A stretch of DNA of 64,000 nucleotides from Actinomycetota bacterium (GTDB taxonomy: Bacteria; Actinomycetota; Actinomycetes; S36-B12; UBA10799): assembly GCA_020637055.1 (NCBI GenBank), contig JACJWR010000002.1, positions 496,001 to 560,000 on the forward strand, read 5' to 3'. Below are positions 8,541-16,774 of the stretch, in pieces. Every line of letters begins with the position of its first letter. Position 1 is the stretch's first letter. The notes below the pieces were generated by a model. That model was not told where the DNA came from, ran no database searches, and worked only from the letters and a program-made list of their open reading frames with translations. Made by a program: the position numbers and the translations under genes.

Positions 8541-10055
8541 ATGGACGTCGAAATCGTCGGACGGATGCTCTCCACTCTTCCGCCGGACGATGATCACCCC
8601 TACCGGACCGGACCTTGGCGACCCCAAACCACCGAATGGCGGGCCGATGATCTGCCGGTGGCAGGCGAATTGCCTCCCGACCTCGACGGCGTCTACCTGC
8701 GCAACACTGAAAATCCGCTGCACCCGGCGATCGGCCGCTACCACCCGTTCGAGGGCGATGGCATGATCCATCTGGTCGGCTTCCGGGACGGCAAGGCCTT
8801 CTACCGCAACAGGTTCGTCCGAACCGATGCGTTGCTCGCCGAAACCGAGGCCGGCGAGTCGCTCTGGGTCGGTCTCGCCGAACGTGCGGACAAGGGGAAA
8901 CGCACCGACGGCTGGGGCGCCCGCGGACATCTGAAGGACTCTTCCAGCACCGACGTCGTGGTCCACAACGGCCAGGTCCTTTCGAGTTTCTACGAATGCG
9001 GCGACCTCTACGCCCTCGACGCCATGACCCTGGAGCCACGCGGCAAAGCCGACTGGCACGGCGCCTTCCCGCGCGACCGCGGCGTCTCGGCCCACCCCCA
9101 GGTCGACGAACACACCGGGGAGATGTTGTTCTTCAACTACAACGCCAAAGCCCCCTACCTCAACTACGGCGTGGTCGATGACAAGAATCGCCTCGTCCAC
9201 TACGTACCCATCGAACTACCGGGTCCGCGACTGCCGCACGACATGACCTACACCGAGAACTACGCGATCCTCAACGACCTTCCGATGATCTGGGATCCGG
9301 GCTTGATGTCCAGGGGCATGTTCCTCGCGCGGTTCCACCCCGAACTGCCGACCAGGATCGGAGTACTTCCCCGGCGCGGGGCAGCCAGCGAGATCAAGTG
9401 GTTCTCCTTCGACCCCACCTACGTCCTGCACTGGACCAATGCCTATGAAGTCGGTGACGAAGTGGTGGTGGAAGGCTTCTTCCAGCACAATCCGGAGCCC
9501 AGTATCGCGCCCGACGCGAGTTACTACGAGCGGATCAATCGGTTCATCAGCCTCGACGGCTTCGAATCGCGGTTGCATCGGTGGCGCATGAATCTGGTCA
9601 CCGGCGAATGCTCCGAGGAGTCCCTGACCGACTCGATCACCGAGTTCGGCATGATCAACGCCCAGCACGGAGGCAGGGCCCATCGCTACACCTACGCCGC
9701 CACCGGCGTCCCCGGACGCTTCCTCTTCAACGGTTTGACCCGCCACGATTCCGTCACCGGAGCTGAGGTCCACTATTCGCTCGCCGACGGAGTGTTCGGG
9801 TCGGAGACCGCCGTCGCACCCCGTCCGGGGGCAAAGTCCGAGGACGATGCCTACCTGGTGACCATCGTCACCGACATGAACTCCGACTCGTCGGCTGCGT
9901 TGGTGTTCCACGCAGCCAACATCGATGACGGCCCCATCGCGCGAGTGGAGCTGCCCGAACGCGTCAGTTCCGGCACACATTCGACCTGGGCGCCGGGTTC
10001 CGACATCCCGGGCTGGCGCGACCAGTCTCCCGCCGAAGCGGCAGCGAGGCTGTAG
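8541..10055 (+). CDS. Carotenoid cleavage dioxygenase family protein
   Basis: A 504-residue RPE65/lignostilbene-dioxygenase-type protein. These are non-heme Fe(II) enzymes that split a polyene or stilbene double bond with O2. The four iron-binding His are in place: H185 (SAHPQVD), H233 (LPHDMTY), H297 (VLHWTNAYE) and H480 (SGTHSTW), with FEGDGMIH near the N-terminus. The length is normal. Substrate cannot be read from the sequence: carotenoid, apocarotenal or stilbenoid are all possible. The amidase gene follows after 19 bp in the same direction, suggesting an operon. Confidence 0.88.
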   Translation: MDVEIVGRMLSTLPPDDDHPYRTGPWRPQTTEWRADDLPVAGELPPDLDGVYLRNTENPLHPAIGRYHPFEGDGMIHLVGFRDGKAFYRNRFVRTDALLAETEAGESLWVGLAERADKGKRTDGWGARGHLKDSSSTDVVVHNGQVLSSFYECGDLYALDAMTLEPRGKADWHGAFPRDRGVSAHPQVDEHTGEMLFFNYNAKAPYLNYGVVDDKNRLVHYVPIELPGPRLPHDMTYTENYAILNDLPMIWDPGLMSRGMFLARFHPELPTRIGVLPRRGAASEIKWFSFDPTYVLHWTNAYEVGDEVVVEGFFQHNPEPSIAPDASYYERINRFISLDGFESRLHRWRMNLVTGECSEESLTDSITEFGMINAQHGGRAHRYTYAATGVPGRFLFNGLTRHDSVTGAEVHYSLADGVFGSETAVAPRPGAKSEDDAYLVTIVTDMNSDSSAALVFHAANIDDGPIARVELPERVSSGTHSTWAPGSDIPGWRDQSPAEAAARL

Positions 10056-10074
10056 CCGGATTGGTGACGACCAC

Positions 10075-11502
10075 ATGACAGCTCTGCACGACCCGCCGGC
10101 GTCAGGGACCTACTCGGCTATCACCGACGATGCCCTCGGCAGCCACGACCTGGTCGGACTCGTCGACCTGCTCGCCAAGCGTGAGGTGGATCCGTCCGAG
10201 TTGGTCGCTGCCGCCAGGGAGCGTGCCGCCGACTCCCAACCGATCCTCAACGCGGTGACGTCCTGGGTCGATCAGCCCACCCCTCGTGACGATGCCGGCC
10301 CGCTCGCGGGAATCCCGACTTTCCTCAAGGACAACGAGCAACTCGCCGGCCTACCCACACGGGAGGGGTCCCGCGCGGTCCCGTCCGAGTTAGCCGAACG
10401 TACGTCGCCCATCGGATCATTGTTCGAGCAGCTGGGCGCGACGTTCCTCGGCAAGTCGAGCATGCCTGAGTTCGGATTGACCGCCACCACCGAACCGCTG
10501 CTGACCGGTCCCACCCACAATCCGTGGGCGCTGGGCCACTCGGCCGGTGGCTCCTCCGGCGGAGCTGCGGCGTTGGTGGCTGCAGGTGTGGTGCCGTGGG
10601 CACACGCCAACGACGGCGGCGGCTCGATCCGGATCCCGGCGGCCTGCTGCGGACTGGTCGGACTCAAACCGTCCCGTGGTCGCCTGCCCAACTCTCCGGA
10701 GGCGGATCAACTTCCGATCCCGATCGTCACCCAGGGCGTCCTGACCCGTTCGGTACGTGACACCGCCCTCATCCTGGCCGAGGCCGAGAAGCGGTACCGT
10801 CCCGCGGTCGATCTCGAACCGATCGGACTTGTGCAGGGACCTGGTCGGCGCCGCCTGCGCGTGGGGTTCGTCGTGCAGGGACCTGCGGGCCCGGTGAGTC
10901 CGGAGGTCGCATCGAACGTGCGGTCGTGCGCGAACGTGCTGGACGGCCTCGGGCACCACGTCGACGAAGTGGACCTGGGCGTCACGCCGCAGTTCGGCCG
11001 CGACTTCCTGCGCTACTGGGCCGGTCTGGCATTCGCGCTCAAACTCGGCGGTCCTCGCCTGTATGGACCGGACTTCGCCACGTCTCGCCTGGAGCCGTTC
11101 ACGCTCGGGCTCGGGCAGTTCTTCCGCACCATCGCCCTCGGCGTCCCCGCCTCGTTGCTCCGACTGCGGGCCTTCCGCGAGCGTCATGCGGCGAACTTCG
11201 AAACCGTGGACGTCGTCCTCTCCCCAACCATCGGCTCACCGCCGCCGCCATTGGGCTACCTGTCACCGGACGAAGACTTCCGCACCCATGCCACCCGGCT
11301 GCTGCCTTTCGCCGGATTCACCGCAGTGCAGAACGTCGCCGGCACGCCCGCGATCAACGTTCCAGTCGGTACCGCCGCCGACGGGCGGCCGATCGGCATC
11401 CAACTCGGCGGGCCGACGGGTTCGGAGCGCGTCCTGCTCGAACTAGCCTTCGAATTGGAGCAGGCCGTCGGATGGGCGCAGAGCCCGCCGAGGACCTCGT
11501 GA
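10075..11502 (+). CDS. Amidase (amidase-signature family)
   Basis: A 475-residue amidase starting at MTALHDPPASGTYS. The Ser-cisSer-Lys machinery is visible: the Lys in PTFLKDNEQLAGLPTREGS, and the signature GHSAGGSSGGAAALVAAG followed by GGSIRIPAACCGLVGLKPS. The family hydrolyses amides and includes GatA, but this stand-alone copy with no gatB or gatC nearby is more likely a catabolic amidase. It overlaps the next gene by GTGA, a sign of translational coupling. Confidence 0.85.
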   Translation: MTALHDPPASGTYSAITDDALGSHDLVGLVDLLAKREVDPSELVAAARERAADSQPILNAVTSWVDQPTPRDDAGPLAGIPTFLKDNEQLAGLPTREGSRAVPSELAERTSPIGSLFEQLGATFLGKSSMPEFGLTATTEPLLTGPTHNPWALGHSAGGSSGGAAALVAAGVVPWAHANDGGGSIRIPAACCGLVGLKPSRGRLPNSPEADQLPIPIVTQGVLTRSVRDTALILAEAEKRYRPAVDLEPIGLVQGPGRRRLRVGFVVQGPAGPVSPEVASNVRSCANVLDGLGHHVDEVDLGVTPQFGRDFLRYWAGLAFALKLGGPRLYGPDFATSRLEPFTLGLGQFFRTIALGVPASLLRLRAFRERHAANFETVDVVLSPTIGSPPPPLGYLSPDEDFRTHATRLLPFAGFTAVQNVAGTPAINVPVGTAADGRPIGIQLGGPTGSERVLLELAFELEQAVGWAQSPPRTS

Positions 11503-13715
11503 CCCAACCGACCCGGCCAGGCGAATCTTCGCGGCGGAACACAATCGCGTGGGTGCTCCTCGTGTTGGGCGCCGTCGTGTTGAGTGTCGCCGGGCTGTCC
11601 ATCGCGGCCAACTCCGCCCTGGCAGACAGCGAGTCCTTCGCCACCCGCCTCAACGAGGTTCGCAAGGATCCAACGGTGGCGGCAGAGGCGGGGCAACTCG
11701 CCACCGAGCGGATAGTCGAGGCGAAGCCTGATCTGATAGCGGTGCGACCGTTGCTGGAAGGTGTGATCACCTGGGTGGCCGGTAGTTCGGCGCTCGACGA
11801 ACCCTTCATCACCACGGCACGTGAACTGCACAGGTCGTTGACCGACGCGGATGGCAACGCCCTCGTCCTCAGGCTGGTCGACCTGTCGGCCGCGGTCACG
11901 GGTGCGTTGGACACACTGGCGCCCGACCTCGCCGACCGGATTCCGCCGGACCTGCCGGTCACCCTCTCGGAGGTGGGCTCGGGAACGGCACTCACGCCGA
12001 TCATCACCGCCGCCACCACGATCTACGTTTTGGCCTGGGTGCTGCCCCTAGTGGGTGCCGGGCTGTTGTTGGGTGCCGTCCTGGTCAGCCGGGACCGCAG
12101 ACGATTCGTCCTGCGCGCCGGAGCGGCCTGCCTCGTCGCAGCCGGTGTCCTGGGCATCGTCATCGCGGCCGGCGCGGGGGCGGCCTGGGCGCAACCCGGC
12201 GACACGCTCGCCGGGGCCTTCGTCCGCGCGCTCTGGTCCGCCTTCGCCAGTGCGTTCATCACACCGGGCATCGTGCTGGCAGTCATCGGCCTGTTCCTCA
12301 TCGCCGCCGCCGGCGCATTGCTCCCCCGATTCGACGTGCCCAGGCTGCTGCGCGCCGGTTGGGAAGGCATCGCCGGTAGTCGCGGGCGGCCGGGGATGGC
12401 GGTGCTTCATGCAGTTCTGGTGATCGCTCTGGGCTTGGCGATCATCGCCTGGCCGACTGCTGCATTGATCACCGTCACCGTCTCCGCCGGCATACTCATC
12501 GTGCTGGCTGGGATGGCGGAAATCTCGCGAGTGGCGGCCGATCGGATCGTCGTCGAGACAGATTCGCACCCGCCCGAACCGCTCTTGAGTCGGTGGCTCA
12601 CGGCCGGAGTTGCCGGAGCCGTCACCGCAGCGGTGGTGTTCGGCTCGGCGGCGTTGGCCAGCGCACCCGGCGACGATCCGACCGACTCCGTCGCCGTCGA
12701 CGCAGCTGTGCCGGCCAACGATCCCAACGGCCCCTGCAACGGCCACGTCGAACTGTGCGACCGCCGCTATGACGAGGTCGCCTACGCAGCAGCGCACAAC
12801 GCCATGTCGGCGGCAGACCTGCCGGGCTGGTACCTGCCGGAGCAGCCCACCAGCCTGGTCGGTGCGCTGGAGGCAGGTGTGCGGGTTCTGCTGTTCGACA
12901 CCTGGTACGGCCAAGCGACGGACCGTGGCGTGGTGACCGTCCCGCGTGACCGTGCCGCCGCCGAAGAACAGGCGCGGGAGCAGTTCGGAGACGCCACGGT
13001 CGATTCGGCGCTGCGATCAGCCGCTTCCGCTGAAGCCCAGCCGGGGAGCGCCGTGCGACCGTACATGTGTCACACGCTGTGCGAACTCGGCGCCACCGAC
13101 TTCGAGGAATCCATGGCCGGAGTGGCCGCCTGGCTTCGCAACAACCCGCGCGAGGTCGTCTCCTTCTTCATCCAGGACGTCGTCACCCCGGCGGATACCG
13201 CGGCCGTCCTGGAGCGGACCGGGCTCGCCGATCAGGCGTACGTCGCAGTCCCCGGACAGCCCTTCCCCACACTGCGGGAGATGATCGACACGGGTAAGCG
13301 TCTGGTGGTGCTGATGGAGGAGGAATCCGGCGGCACGCAGTACCCCTACCTGCTGCCCGGCTTCGATTGGGTGCAGGAGACGCCCTATACGTTCGCCAGC
13401 GCCGCGGACTTCTCCTGCGAGCCCAACCGGGGACCCACCGATGCACCGCTGTTCCAGCTCAACCACTGGCTCGCCGGGTTCGGCTCGCTCGTGTCCAACG
13501 CGGCGGCGGTCAACACCGAGGAAGTGCTCGGTTCGCGGGCATTCGAGTGTGCCCAGGTGCGCGGCCAGCTGCCGAACTTCGTGGCCGTGAACTTCTACAA
13601 CATCGGCGCTGTCTTCGACGTCGTCGACCAACTCAACCGGGTAGGGGGCGACGCTGCGCAGGCCGGGGACCCCGCCACGCCGGCGGCGGACTCCTCGGCC
13701 CCGGCGGTGCCCTAG
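11499..13715 (+). CDS. Membrane protein with PLC-like phosphodiesterase domain
   Basis: A 738-residue protein. The GTG at 11499 (GAGGA six bases upstream, GTGA overlap with the amidase) is preferred over the ATG at 11472. The N-terminal half has a first membrane helix at about residues 16-40, then several more helices up to about 390. The C-terminal half is extracytoplasmic and resembles the PI-PLC/GDPD TIM-barrel superfamily, with catalytic-type His433 (AAAHNAMSAADLPGW) and His525 (MCHTLCELG), plus VRVLLFDTWYG. Several Cys suggest disulfides. Such domains cleave phosphodiesters of lipids; the target here is unknown. Confidence 0.72.
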   Translation: MTQPTRPGESSRRNTIAWVLLVLGAVVLSVAGLSIAANSALADSESFATRLNEVRKDPTVAAEAGQLATERIVEAKPDLIAVRPLLEGVITWVAGSSALDEPFITTARELHRSLTDADGNALVLRLVDLSAAVTGALDTLAPDLADRIPPDLPVTLSEVGSGTALTPIITAATTIYVLAWVLPLVGAGLLLGAVLVSRDRRRFVLRAGAACLVAAGVLGIVIAAGAGAAWAQPGDTLAGAFVRALWSAFASAFITPGIVLAVIGLFLIAAAGALLPRFDVPRLLRAGWEGIAGSRGRPGMAVLHAVLVIALGLAIIAWPTAALITVTVSAGILIVLAGMAEISRVAADRIVVETDSHPPEPLLSRWLTAGVAGAVTAAVVFGSAALASAPGDDPTDSVAVDAAVPANDPNGPCNGHVELCDRRYDEVAYAAAHNAMSAADLPGWYLPEQPTSLVGALEAGVRVLLFDTWYGQATDRGVVTVPRDRAAAEEQAREQFGDATVDSALRSAASAEAQPGSAVRPYMCHTLCELGATDFEESMAGVAAWLRNNPREVVSFFIQDVVTPADTAAVLERTGLADQAYVAVPGQPFPTLREMIDTGKRLVVLMEEESGGTQYPYLLPGFDWVQETPYTFASAADFSCEPNRGPTDAPLFQLNHWLAGFGSLVSNAAAVNTEEVLGSRAFECAQVRGQLPNFVAVNFYNIGAVFDVVDQLNRVGGDAAQAGDPATPAADSSAPAVP

Positions 13716-13936
13716 CGGGGCGTCTGTGCGGGATCCTCCTGCCACATGACGGCCATCGCGGCCTGCTTGCGGCGGGTCTGCCACGCAAGCAGCGAGCCGA
13801 CCGCCAGCGCCGTCAGCAGCGCCACCGCAGAGAGCCCGAGGCCGACCTTCACGGCATGTGCGAGCGTAATCTCGCTTCCGCTGCCTGCCTGGCTGTCCGT
13901 TGTCGGGTCAACCGACGTTCGGTTGTGTCTACCCAT
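13712..13936 (-). CDS. Small single-pass membrane protein, unknown function
   Basis: A 74-residue protein starting MGRHNRTSVDPTTD, preceded by AGAGG. It has one transmembrane helix (KVGLGLSAVALLTALAVGSL) and a basic stop-transfer sequence WQTRRKQ. The stop shares a CTAG with the stop of the PLC-like gene. I do not recognise the family. Confidence 0.5.
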   Translation of the reverse strand: MGRHNRTSVDPTTDSQAGSGSEITLAHAVKVGLGLSAVALLTALAVGSLLAWQTRRKQAAMAVMWQEDPAQTPR

Positions 13937-14020
13937 TGCGGGGACCTCTTCCCGGTCGAGTGCGCACGAGCCCGTCAGTTCCAATCACACCACATTCCGC
14001 CCGATCAGCGAAGCGGTTCC

Positions 14021-14725
14021 TCAGGCCTGATGGCTGGTCCAACCGCTGCCGTCCCAATACCGCATCCGGCCCGCGGTCTGCGGGTCCGGATACCACCCGG
14101 GCGGTGGCACCGCGGCCTGCGGGACGGCGGTCGCCGGCGGGCGCCCGGCGGGCAGGGGGCGCTTCTTGCTGCCGCGCAGCACGGCGCGCACCAACAGCAG
14201 GGCCAGACCTCCGAAGAACAGCACTGCAGCCAGCACCAGCATGCCGAACCAGAGCGCGCCGCGGGCGAAAGCCGAGGGCAGGCTGGGGTTGATCAGGACC
14301 GCGGAGGAATCGCTGCCGCCGATGGTGATCAGGTACGCACCGTCCTGAGGCGCCTCGAAAGTCGCCACCGCCTCGTATACGACATTGCCCCGCGTCATGG
14401 TTTCGGAGAAAGTCGCGGCTTGGACGGTCACCGATTCGCCGTCCGCGCCGGTGATGGCGATGTCGGTCGGCATCAACTGCACCGCGGTGCCGTCTGCACG
14501 TTGCAGCACGGTGTGAGCGCCGGCGTCGAGTTCCAGCGTCGCCGATCCCGGCGTGCTCAGCGGGTCGCCGGTGAACGCAACCACGGTGCGCGCGGTGCCG
14601 GTGACGAGTACCGCGGCACTGATCAGCCCGAGGACGATGCCGAGGAGCATCATCGGGAGGCCCGACCACAGCAACCCGTTGTACCGAGGACGCTCCGCCA
14701 CAGCGGAGGAAGGGAGCTCACTCAC
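14021..14725 (-). CDS. Membrane protein with C-terminal DUF2510 motif
   Basis: A 234-residue protein starting at GTG 14725, which overlaps the cyclophilin stop by GTGA. It has an N-terminal membrane helix (LPMMLLGIVLGLISAAVLVT), an extracytoplasmic beta-rich domain of about 110 residues, a second helix (WFGMLVLAAVLFFGGLALLL), and a cytoplasmic Pro-rich tail ending in PPGWYPDP and RYWDGSGWT. That tail is DUF2510, a short motif common in actinobacterial membrane proteins, of unknown role. Coupling to the cyclophilin suggests joint expression. Confidence 0.75.
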   Translation of the reverse strand: MSELPSSAVAERPRYNGLLWSGLPMMLLGIVLGLISAAVLVTGTARTVVAFTGDPLSTPGSATLELDAGAHTVLQRADGTAVQLMPTDIAITGADGESVTVQAATFSETMTRGNVVYEAVATFEAPQDGAYLITIGGSDSSAVLINPSLPSAFARGALWFGMLVLAAVLFFGGLALLLVRAVLRGSKKRPLPAGRPPATAVPQAAVPPPGWYPDPQTAGRMRYWDGSGWTSHQA

Positions 14726-15354
14726 GACGCCGATACCTCTGCCGACGTGATGGTCAGCGGCAGAGCCGGCGGTCCGTCGGTGCCGCCGCCTTCGACCCCT
14801 GCCGCGGCGACCTTCTCCACCACCTCGAGTCCGCTGGTCACCTGGCCCCAGATCGTGTAGTCCGGCGGGAGCGTCGTGTTCTGGTAGACGATGAAGAACT
14901 GCGATCCGTTGGTATCCGGTCCCGAGTTGGCCATCGCCACAGTGCCCGTCGGATAGTTGTCGGCGGCGGCTGCGGGCAGGTTCTCGTCCGGAATCGTGTA
15001 GCCGGGGCCCCCTCGTCCGGTACCGGTCGGGTCGCCACACTGCAGCACGTAGATCCCGTCGGTGGTGAGTCGGTGACAGGACGTGCCGTCGAAATAGCCC
15101 TGGTCGGCCAGGTAGGCCATCGACGCGTCGGTGGTCGGGGCGGCGGGATCCATTGCGATCTGGATCTCGCCCTCGTTGGTGGTCAGGGTGAGCACGGCAT
15201 CGGCCGGTACGGGCGCGAACGAGGGAACTCCCGCGCTTGCGGCGGCACTTGGGGACACGCTTGTGCGGTCGGACTCCGCTGTGGATCCACACCCGGCGAC
15301 CACCATGGCCGTTGCGACCGCGACACCGACGGCCGCACCTCGACTCCTTCTCAC
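14722..15354 (-). CDS. Cyclophilin-type peptidyl-prolyl isomerase lipoprotein
   Basis: A 210-residue protein; the GTG at 15354 has GGAGG upstream. The N-terminus is a lipoprotein signal ending in VVAGCGS, so it is membrane-anchored outside the cell. The cyclophilin domain starts near residue 50: LTTNEGEIQIAMDP, SCHRLTTDGIYVLQCGD (His-Arg of the active site), then NSGPDTNGSQFFIVYQNT. It should isomerise proline bonds in secreted proteins. It is upstream of, and overlaps, the DUF2510 protein gene. Confidence 0.87.
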   Translation of the reverse strand: MRRSRGAAVGVAVATAMVVAGCGSTAESDRTSVSPSAAASAGVPSFAPVPADAVLTLTTNEGEIQIAMDPAAPTTDASMAYLADQGYFDGTSCHRLTTDGIYVLQCGDPTGTGRGGPGYTIPDENLPAAAADNYPTGTVAMANSGPDTNGSQFFIVYQNTTLPPDYTIWGQVTSGLEVVEKVAAAGVEGGGTDGPPALPLTITSAEVSAS

Positions 15355-15476
15355 TGCCAGCCTCCAACGACGTGCCACCCGACTTCCTGACGGCACCAGC
15401 CTACGACCCCTGTTGCAGCGCCGGGTTGAGGCGCTTCGGCAAGGTCGATACCTATCCAGATGTCGGCTCCGGCACC

Positions 15477-15482
15477 TACGAT
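15477..15482 (+). promoter_or_regulatory. -10 box for a leaderless transcript
   Basis: TACGAT lies seven bases before ATG 15490. It overlaps the alternative ATG at 15481, which argues for the later start of the DUF4126 gene. Confidence 0.5.
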
Positions 15483-15489
15483 GTCCGCC

Positions 15490-16074
15490 ATGGAGGCGAC
15501 CTGGCTGCTGCTCACCGGCATCGGGCTCGCCGCCGCAGCCGGGTTGAACGCGTACATCCCGCTGCTGCTGGCGGGCCTGCTTGCACGGTTCGACGTCATC
15601 TCGCTGGCCGAACCCTACGACCTGCTGGAATCGACGACCGCACTGGCGATCGTTGCGGTGCTCCTGGTGATCGAACTGCTGGCAGACAAGATTCCGGCGG
15701 TCGACTCGGTCAACGACGCCGTCCAGACCCTGGTCCGGCCAGCGTCGGGGGCTCTGCTCTTCGCGGGTGTGTTCGCCGGCGATGCCGAGTGGGTGCAGGT
15801 ACTCGCCCTGGTGGGTGGTCTGGTCACGGCAGGCACAGTTCATGGCGCCAAGGCAACCGCCCGGCCCGTCGTCAACGTCACCACAGCAGGTGTGGGCGGT
15901 CCGGTATCGAGCGTGGTCGAGGACGCCATCTCGGTTTCGCTGACCCTCGCGGCGATCTTCGCGCCGGTGCTCGTCCTGGTGCTCCTCGCGTTGCTCGGTT
16001 GGCTGTTCTTCCGCATCAGGCGCCGCTGGCGCGGCAGGCGGGGACCCAATCGGGATCCGGCGGTGGTCTCGTAG
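15490..16074 (+). CDS. DUF4126 membrane protein
   Basis: A 194-residue protein; an ATG at 15481 is possible, but the -10 box favours MEATWLLLTGIGLAAAAG. Features of DUF4126 are GLNAYIPLLLAGLLARFD at the first helix, IVAVLLVIELLADKIPAVDS, and the central HGAKATARPVVNVTTAGVGG. About five membrane segments and a basic C-terminal tail (RRRWRGRRG) are seen. The biochemical role is unknown. Confidence 0.8.
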   Translation: MEATWLLLTGIGLAAAAGLNAYIPLLLAGLLARFDVISLAEPYDLLESTTALAIVAVLLVIELLADKIPAVDSVNDAVQTLVRPASGALLFAGVFAGDAEWVQVLALVGGLVTAGTVHGAKATARPVVNVTTAGVGGPVSSVVEDAISVSLTLAAIFAPVLVLVLLALLGWLFFRIRRRWRGRRGPNRDPAVVS

Positions 16075-16129
16075 CACGCGAACGCTCCACCAACTGACGG
16101 AATCCGACACCTGCCCGTGCACGCTGGCC

Positions 16130-16135
16130 TAGCCT
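16130..16135 (+). promoter_or_regulatory. -10 box for a leaderless transcript
   Basis: TAGCCT lies six bases before ATG 16142. It is the only visible promoter for the pseudo-ATPase/YhgE gene pair. Confidence 0.5.
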
Positions 16136-16141
16136 GATCGC

Positions 16142-16774
16142 ATGGAACAACCAGCCCCGGTGGCCCGGCGGGCCACCTGGACCGACGTGACGGTGGAGCA
16201 CCACGGCGTCGGTCTGCTCCGCAGCTTCTCCGCGACCGCCTCCGACGGGCAGCTGATCGGTGTCGTCGGACCGGCATCGGAGAGTCTCGATGTCGCCCTG
16301 CTCACCCTGGTCGGCCGGTACGTGCCGATCCGGGGAAACGTGTCGATCGTCGGCGCCCCGGCATCGATCGCAGTGGTGGCGGATCCCATCACCGACGCCA
16401 TCGACGATCCGCTCATGAAGGTGCGCGAGGCCGTAGCGGAGGTCTCGCGCATCCCGCAGGGCAGCGACCGGGCGTCTTTCACCGACTGGTCGCTGGGCGC
16501 CGCAGGTCTGGCAGATCGCTCCACGCGTCTGATCGGAGACCTCACGATGGCGGAACGGGTGCGGCTTGGTTTGGCCTTGGCCGCAGCATCCGGGGCGTCG
16601 GTCATCGTGCTCGATGTGTCCGCCGTCGCCTCCGACCCGGGCATCGCCGGCTTGATGAGCCTGCTGCGCCAGCTGGCTTCGAGCGGCCGGCTGGTGCTCG
16701 TCGGAGCGCCAGCCGCGCACGAGGCCTTCGACGTGGTTATCCCGATTCCCGCTCCGATGGAGGTGGTGTCATGA
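16142..16774 (+). CDS. ABC-ATPase-like protein lacking catalytic motifs
   Basis: A 210-residue protein with the layout of an ABC nucleotide-binding domain but without its catalytic residues. Where Walker A should be it reads GVVGPASESLDVALL (no GKS/T). The signature reads LTMAERVRLGLALAAA instead of LSGGQ. Walker B with D-loop reads VIVLDVSAVASDPGIAGL (no catalytic Glu). The H-loop region reads LVGAPAAHEAFDVV. The gene overlaps the YhgE-type gene by ATGA. I infer a non-hydrolysing regulatory or scaffold partner; the call rests on motif positions, not on an alignment. Confidence 0.6.
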   Translation: MEQPAPVARRATWTDVTVEHHGVGLLRSFSATASDGQLIGVVGPASESLDVALLTLVGRYVPIRGNVSIVGAPASIAVVADPITDAIDDPLMKVREAVAEVSRIPQGSDRASFTDWSLGAAGLADRSTRLIGDLTMAERVRLGLALAAASGASVIVLDVSAVASDPGIAGLMSLLRQLASSGRLVLVGAPAAHEAFDVVIPIPAPMEVVS

